This document shows positions 58,141 through 64,000 of a stretch of 64,000 bases of DNA, piece after piece. Every line of letters begins with the position of its first letter. Within the stretch, counting starts at the first letter, position 1. The notes under the pieces were generated by a model that saw only the letters and a program-made list of their open reading frames with translations, was not told the DNA's origin and did not search any database. A program made the position numbers and the translations under genes. The stretch is from Alopecurus myosuroides (lineage: Eukaryota > Streptophyta > Magnoliopsida > Poales > Poaceae): the NCBI GenBank assembly GCA_028641055.1, contig CM054057.1:722263931-722327930 (forward strand), given 5' to 3'.

Positions 58141-59085
58141 ATGGATCTTGCGAGCGCCGCCGCGGACCAGCACGAGGAGGAGATGGCACCGGCCCGCGCC
58201 GGCTGAGAGGGCTCGGACGGCACCGCCGCTGATTGCCAGTGGCTGGTGAACACTCGCCGCGTCCCTCCCGGCGTGATCTTCCGTCCTACCGGCACGGAGC
58301 TCGTCCCGACTCCGGAAGCCGATGAGTACGTCGTCTTTCTCTCTCACTTAAAGCGCGGCCTAGGCCTGCCCATTTCCAAGTTCTTCTCCGATTTTCTCCG
58401 CCACTTTGGCCTCCAGCCACATCATCTTCCTCCAAACGCCATCGTGATGCTATCCACCCACGCCATTGTCTGTGAAGCCTTCCTAGGCGTGTACCCAACA
58501 GTCCAGACTTGGGCTCGCTACTTCTTCCTCCGCCAGCAGATCGTTCCCAATCCAAGAAACCCATTAGTTCCACGCGCGATGACCCAGACGGGTAGCGCAA
58601 TGATGCTGCAGCGTAGCACCGGGCACCACCCGCGCTTACTCGGGTTGGAGACCGTGCGCAAGTGGCAGCGGGGTTTTCTGTATGTGAAGAATGTCCCTCC
58701 TGCAGAAGGACAAGTTGCTGAAGACCGAATTGGGCTCCCCAAGTTCGAGAACGCGCTGCCCACCGGACAGAACTGGAAGTATCATCCCAAGAATACGGTG
58801 CCTGACGTCGTCCAGGTAGAGAAGCGCCTGGCGCAACTGGTTGACCATGGGCTTCTGCAGGATGACCCGATTGCCTGCTGGATCTCGCGCCGAGTGCTCC
58901 CACTTTAGCATCCGGCACACAAAATGTGCTACATGGGAGGCCCTCGGGATTGCACTCAGACTACAACCTTTGAGCTTAGCAAGGCAGAGGTGGCCATCTG
59001 GGCCAAGTCCATCATGCGGACCACCCTCACCGAGAACTGGGCTTACGGCTTCATGCCGTATAGCCGCACCAAGCCCATCCCCAAG
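58141..59085 (+). pseudogene. Antisense-type gene of Tat element 2 (PF04195-like), first exon with two stops
   Basis: The frame starts at the ATG at 58141 and can be followed to AAG|GTTAGT at 59085/59086, a likely splice donor. It is broken by a TGA at 58204-58206 and a TAG at 58906-58908. The protein resembles exon 1 of the antisense gene of Tat element 1 (the same block LRHFGLQPHHLPPNA versus LNHYGLRVFDIGPNS), followed by FFLRQQIV, RKWQRGFLYVKN and AHKMCYMGGPRD. The two copies are clearly diverged, so they come from different Tat families. Both stops can arise by one base change (for example CAG to TAG). The function of this domain is unknown. Confidence 0.65.
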
Positions 59086-59142
59086 GTTAGTTTTCTTCTC
59101 TACATGCTCAGTACTTGTGTCTGATGCTGAATAGACCTCCTC

Positions 59143-59342
59143 TTAGCTTCATATGCTTTATGTTTGCACGTTGTGCCGGATAGAGCTCCTCTGTTAATAC
59201 TTAGCTTGATATGCTTTATGTTTGCATGCTGTTCCGAGTAGAATCACTTAGCTTGATATGCTTTATGTTTGCATGATGTTCCGAGTAGAACCACTTAGCT
59301 TGATATGCTTTATGTTTGCATGTTGTTCCGGGTAGAACCACT
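59143..59342. repeat. ~47-bp tandem repeat in an intron of the second antisense-type gene
   Basis: Four units, each starting TTAGCTTGATATGCTTTATG (first unit TTAGCTTCATATG) and ending GAGTAGAACCAC, are present. The last unit is cut by BARE-like element C. Confidence 0.85.
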
Positions 59343-60999
59343 TGAAGGGGAACGTAGCATAGAAAACAAAAAAATTCCTACACGCGATAAACCCGAATGG
59401 CCAAGATCTAATCTATGAGATGAAAGGCAACGGGGAGAAAGAGAGTCTTGAGATAACATACCCTCGAAGACTCAAAGTGGTACGAGAAAAGATCTCGTGG
59501 TTGGCGTAGTCGTTCTCACGCCGATCCCGAGCGAGAAGAAGAGCACCGCAATCCGGCGGTGCCTCCGTAATCGGTCACACGTTCAGCTCGATGAAGACTC
59601 CCGTTCCCTCGTTCCAGCGGGTTGCGGAAGTAGAGGATCCCTCCGGAATTCCAGCAGCACGACGGCGTGGTGGTGGTGAAGAATCCCACGGTCAGGGCTT
59701 CGCCAAGCCGGAGACCATGGAATGGAGCAGCGGGTGGAAGGGAAAATGTGTGGGCAAGTGTGTGAAGAAGAGAGAGCCCTCACCCTCCTTTTATAGGGGA
59801 GGGGGAGGCAGCCCAAGGGGGGGTGCGGCCAGCCATGGGTGCCCCCGCCCCTTCCTCTCTTCATGTGAGTGGAAGCTCCACTCAAACCCACTCAAAAATT
59901 CCTTAATTTCCCACTTGGAAAATCCAAAGGTTTTTCTTTAATAAATAAATAAAACATTTTTATTTCTTTATTTATATTTGTTAATTCCATTAACAAACAT
60001 TTGCATGCAGCACCTCGAACCATTTGTTAATTCTATTAACAACCGTTCGACGAAAAACCCCTTGAACTATTTCAATTTTCCCCGAAACAATTCCGGAGCT
60101 GCCCAAAATATTCTTCGGTATTCCGTATCCTCTCTAAACGCTTCATCGAACCTTAAGTGTGTGTCCCTACGGTTCGTGAATATTATAGACATGATCGAGA
60201 CTCCTCTCCGATCAATAATCAACAGCGGGGTCTGGAAAACCGTGATGACTCCTATATATTCAACGATGACTCTCGTGATCGTGTGAACCTTTCAACGTCG
60301 TAACGATTTCCCTTTGTCTCGCGATATATTACTTGTCCGAGATCCGATCATCGGTATCCACTATACCTTGTTCGATCTCGTTATCCGACAAGTACTCTTT
60401 TCTCGTACCCGTGATATAACATCCTTGTGATCATATCACTTGCTTGCAAGCGGTGTCGATGTGATATCACCGAGAGGGCCCTGAGTATATCTATCCGTCA
60501 TATTGGATGGACAAATCCCATTCTCGATCCATGAGCTTCAACCAACACTTTCCGAATATCCAATGCCACCTTTATAGTCACCCTTTTACGGTGTGAGGTT
60601 TGATGTCATCAAAGTATTCTTTCGGTATTAGTGATTAACATGATCTCATGGTCTATGGAATAATGTTACTTCGAATGTAAGATATAACAACAAAACTAAA
60701 TGACTTGATCGTATTGTTATACTTAGTTAGGGTTTAAGTTCATCATGTCATTCTCCTAATGACATGACACCATTATTAACAACATCCAATGTTCATGATC
60801 AGGAAACCTTGATCATCTGTTTAATCAACGAGCTAGTTAAAAGAGAGCCTTCCCTAGGAACGTCGGTTTGTTTATTAATCACACATGTATCAACGTTTCC
60901 GGTTAATACAATTCTAGCATGAGAAATAAACATCTATCATAAACAAGGAATAATATATAATAAACACTTTATTATTGCCTCTCGGGCATATTCCCTTCA
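59343..60999 (-). repeat. 3' LTR of BARE-like element C
   Basis: The LTR is 1657 bases long, TGAAGGGAATATGCCCGAGA to ACGTTCCCCTTCA on the minus strand. TATA box complement is at 59789-59795. The polypurine tract AAGTGTGAGAC lies on the minus strand just inside. Confidence 0.92.
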
Positions 61000-61032
61000 G
61001 TCTCACACTTGCACTAGGGGCAATAATCTATA

Positions 61033-63708
61033 TTACATAGTGATGAATCTAACACCCATTGAGTTCTGGTGTTGATCATGTTTTGCCCTTGAGAGAGTTT
61101 TAGTCAACGGATCTGCCACATTCAGATCCGTATGTACTTTGCAAATCTTCACATCCCCATCTGCGACATGCTCACGGATGGAGTGAAAACGGAGCTTGAT
61201 ATGCTTGGAATTCTTGTGAGACCTTGGTTCCTTAGCATTGGCTATGGCACCATTGTTGTCACAATAGATAACCATTGGATCCAACGCACTCAGAACCACG
61301 CCTAGTTCGGATATGAACTCCTTCATCCAAATTGCTTCCTGTGTTGCCTCCGAGGCAGCAACATATTCCGCTTCTGTTGATCATCCCGCCACCACGGATT
61401 GCTTGGAACTCCTCCAGCTTACAGCTCCTCCATTCATAATAAATACGTACCCGGACTGAGACTTAGAGTCATCCGGATCAGTGTCGAAGCTAGCATCGAC
61501 GTAACATCTTGCGATGAGCTCTTCTTCACCGCCACATACGAGAAACATATCCTTAGTTCTTCTCAAGTACTTTAGGATATTCTTGACCGCAGTCCAGTGT
61601 TCCAAACCTGGATTAGATTGGTACCTACTAGTCAAACTAATAGCATGTGCCACATCCGGTCTTGTACATAGCATAGCATACATGATAGAACCTATGGCTG
61701 AAGCATAGGGAGTCTTATTCATCTTTTCTCTATCTTCTGATGTAGCTGGACATTGAGTCTTACTCAACGTCTTGCCTTGCAACATAGGTAGGAACCCTTT
61801 CCTACTATCTTCCATTTTGAACTTCTTCAAAATCTTGTCAAGGTATGTACTTTGCGAAAGTCCAATTAAGCGTCTTGATCTATCCCTGTAAATTTTGATG
61901 CCTAATATATAAGCTGCTTCACCGAGGTCTTTCATCGAAAAACTATTGTTCAAATAACCTTTTACGCTTTTTAAAAGTTCTATATCATTTCCAATCAACA
62001 ATATGTCATCCACATATAGTACCAGAAATGCTACAGAGCTCCCACTCACTTTCTTGTAAATACAAGCTTCTCCGTATGTTTGGACAAATCCAAAACCTTT
62101 GATCACCTTATCAAAACGGAGGTTCCAACTTCGGGATGCTTACTTCAGTCCATAAATGGAACGTTGAAGCTTACACACCTTGTCAGCATCCTTAGGATCA
62201 ACAAAACCTTTGGGTTGCATCATATACAACTCTTCCTCAATGTCACCATTAAGGAACGCCGTTTTGACATCCATCTGCCATATTTCATAATCGAAAAATG
62301 CAGCAACTGCTAACATAATCCTAACTGACTTAAGCATCGCTACTGGTGAGAAAGTCTCATCATAGTCAACTCCTTGAATTTGCCGGAAACCTTTTGCGAC
62401 AAGTCGAGCTTTATAGACGGTCACATTACCATCAGCGTCAGTTTTCTTTATAAAGATCCATTTGTTCTCAACGGCCTTGCGGTCATTGGGTAAATCCACC
62501 AAAGTCCAAACTTGGTTTTCGTACATGGATCCTATTTCGGATTTCATGGCTTCAAGCCATTTGTTGGAATCTAGGCTCATCATCGCTTCCTCATATGTCG
62601 CAGGGTCATCACCTCCATCTACCATGAAGTTTAATACGGGATCTCCGTACAATTCAGGAGCTGTACGCTCCCTAGTTGACCTGCGAGGTGCGGTAGTTTC
62701 CTCTATTGGAGTTTCATGATCTTGATCATTATCTCTCTCTTCAACTGATGGGGTCAGCTCCGGAACAACTTCCGGCGCTGCGCTACTCGCCATTCTAGGA
62801 AGAGAAGGTTCAATAACCTCGTCGAGTTCTACCTTCCTACTATTCACACCCTTCGAGAGAAACTCCTTCTCCAAAAAGGATCCATTCTTGGCAACGAAAA
62901 TCTTGCCTTCGGATCTGTGATAGAAGGTGTACCCTATTGTTTCTTTAGGGTATCCTATGAAGACGCATTTTTCCGCTTTGGGTTCGAGTTTATCAGGTTG
63001 AAGCTTCTTCACATAAACATCGCATCCCCAAACTTTTAGAAATGACAGCTTAGGTTTGTTTCCAAACCATAATTCATACGGTGTCGTTTCAACGGATTTA
63101 GATGGTGCCCTATTTAAAGTGAATGCAGCGGTCTCTAGTGCATAACCCCAAAACGATAGTGGCAAATCTGTAAGAGACATCATAGATCGAACCATATCTA
63201 ATAAAGTACGATTACGACGTTCGGAAACACCATTACGCTGTGGTGTTCCGGCAGGTGTGAGTTGTGAAACTATTCCACATTGTTTCATATGCATGCCAAA
63301 CTCGTAACTTAGATATTCACCTCCATGATCAGACCGTAGAAATTTAATCTTTCTGTTACGATGATTTTCAAATTCACACTGAAATTCTTTGAACTTTTCA
63401 AACGTTTCAGATTTGTGTTTCATTAAGTAAATATACCCATATCTACTCAAATCATCTGTGAAAGTGACAAAATAACGATATCCACCGCGCGCCGATACAC
63501 TCATTGGTCCACATACATCAGTATGTATGATTTCCAACAAGTCTGTCGCCCGTTCCATAGATCCAGAAAACGGGGTTCTAGTCATCTTGCCCATAAGGCA
63601 TGGTTCACATATTTCAAATGATTCATAATCAAGTGATTCTAAGAGTCCATCAGAATGGCGCTTCTTCATGCGTTTAACACCAATATGACCTAAGCGGCAA
63701 TGCCACAT
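61033..63708 (-). pseudogene. Copia pol (integrase, RT, RNase H) of element C, two in-frame stops
   Basis: One reading frame runs from beyond 63708 to its normal stop at 61033, interrupted by TAA at 62140-62142 and TGA at 61381-61383. In order it has the gag-pre-integrase motif [10 protein letters not shown] with CEPCLMGKM, and an integrase with [17 protein letters not shown] and [11 protein letters not shown] (all three D, D, E residues). The RT follows with [12 protein letters not shown] and LYVDDILLIGND (catalytic aspartates kept), then RNase H with ELGVV, CDNNGA and DPLTKTL. Catalytic residues are intact, so the copy died by stops rather than wholesale decay. An original LKQASRSWN would explain the TAA as a C-to-T change. 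Confidence 0.85.
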
Positions 63709-64000
63709 ATAAGTAGCAATATCATCATTTAACTTAATTCTTTGGCATTCACATTCTGAATATGTGTATCAACATTATCAAGATTCAAAAGAAATAAACC
63801 ATTCTTCTCAGGTGCATGACCATAAAAGATATTATTCACATAAATCGAACAACCATTGTTCTCGGACTTAAAGGAATAACCATCCCGCATTAAGCAAGAT
63901 CCAGAAACGATATTCATGCTTAATGCGGGCACCAAATAACATTTATTGAGGTTTATAACTAATCCCGATGGTAGACGTAGAGGTAGCGTCCCGACGGCGA
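63709..64000 (-). pseudogene. Protease/linker part of Copia polyprotein of element C, frameshifted
   Basis: A minus-strand frame at 63935-63729 (SGSCLMRDGYSFKSENNGC) fits the stretch before the gag-pre-integrase domain of BARE-type polyproteins. It is out of frame with the downstream pol, with the shift near 63740-63760. The protease active site and gag would lie beyond the window. Confidence 0.6.

Larger units (their letters stand above)
56568..59342 (-). mobile_element. Tat-type Gypsy element 2, partial, interrupted by element C
   Basis: A putative 3' LTR (56568-57383) is followed by a purine-rich tract on the minus strand (CCAGCTTCAGGGACTAA). A gene related to the antisense ORF of Tat elements comes next, on the plus strand, which means the element itself runs on the minus strand. 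The LTR starts TGTCGGGGGG on the minus strand, as in many Tat-lineage LTRs. The sequence stops at 59342, where BARE-like element C enters; the remainder lies beyond the window. Confidence 0.6.
59343..64000 (-). mobile_element. BARE/Angela-like Copia retrotransposon C, runs off the window
   Basis: The 3' LTR is at 59343-60999 and a nearly complete pol follows to the window edge; the 5' LTR is not in the window. The LTR is of the same family as those of A and B. The flank before the LTR is CCACT (59338-59342), which should recur beyond the right end. Unlike A and B it keeps recognisable gag-pre-integrase, integrase, RT and RNase H domains, so it represents the autonomous type even though this copy has stops. 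Confidence 0.92.

Overview
The window is intergenic, transposon-dense DNA from a large-genome grass. Pooideae is likely, for example Triticeae or a close relative. The main evidence is three BARE/Angela-type Copia LTR elements, a Sabrina-like Gypsy element, SIRE/Maximus-type Copia sequence, Tat-lineage Gypsy elements, a roughly 5 kb LTR like those of Sukkula-type elements, and CACTA elements with grass-type subterminal repeats. Family names come from memory of the sequences, not from a search. I see no ordinary host gene. The one intact non-transposon reading frame is a two-exon 3'-5' exonuclease-like gene carried inside a CACTA element.

Layout, left to right. 1-962 is AT-rich flank. 963 to about 4815 is a CACTA-like element holding a ~673-bp tandem repeat, which is split by a 5'-truncated LINE. 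5070-7327 is a complete small CACTA element (13-bp inverted repeats, GGG target duplication) with the exonuclease gene, a 60-bp tandem repeat and a 5S-rRNA-derived segment. 7330-9979 is a LINE remnant plus unassigned DNA. 9985-24837 is a minus-strand BARE-like element (BARE-A, duplication ACTTG); a Gypsy element (10186-16822, duplication GTGCA) sits inside its left LTR. 24866-29710 is the 3' part of a minus-strand SIRE/Maximus-type Copia element with an extra 3' ORF; more of its pol lies at 56317-56567.

Into that Copia RNase H gene jumped a plus-strand Tat-lineage Gypsy element (29711-56316, duplication GGAAC). It carries gag, protease, RT, two RNase H domains, integrase and a six-exon antisense gene. 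It was later hit by a solo LTR (33690-38872, duplication GGCTC) between protease and RT, and by a second BARE-like element (BARE-B, 43781-52136, duplication CAAAT) in exon 6 of the antisense gene. 56568-59342 is part of a second Tat-type element in the opposite orientation, with its own antisense gene. A third BARE-like element (BARE-C, 59343 to beyond 64000) interrupts that one and still has a nearly complete pol frame.

How the pieces relate: BARE-A and BARE-B share the same decayed internal region yet have separate target duplications, so they were probably mobilised in trans by relatives such as BARE-C. Six boundary pairs with exact target duplications give a relative order of insertion up to three levels deep. 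Most coding regions carry stops or frameshifts; the exonuclease gene does not.
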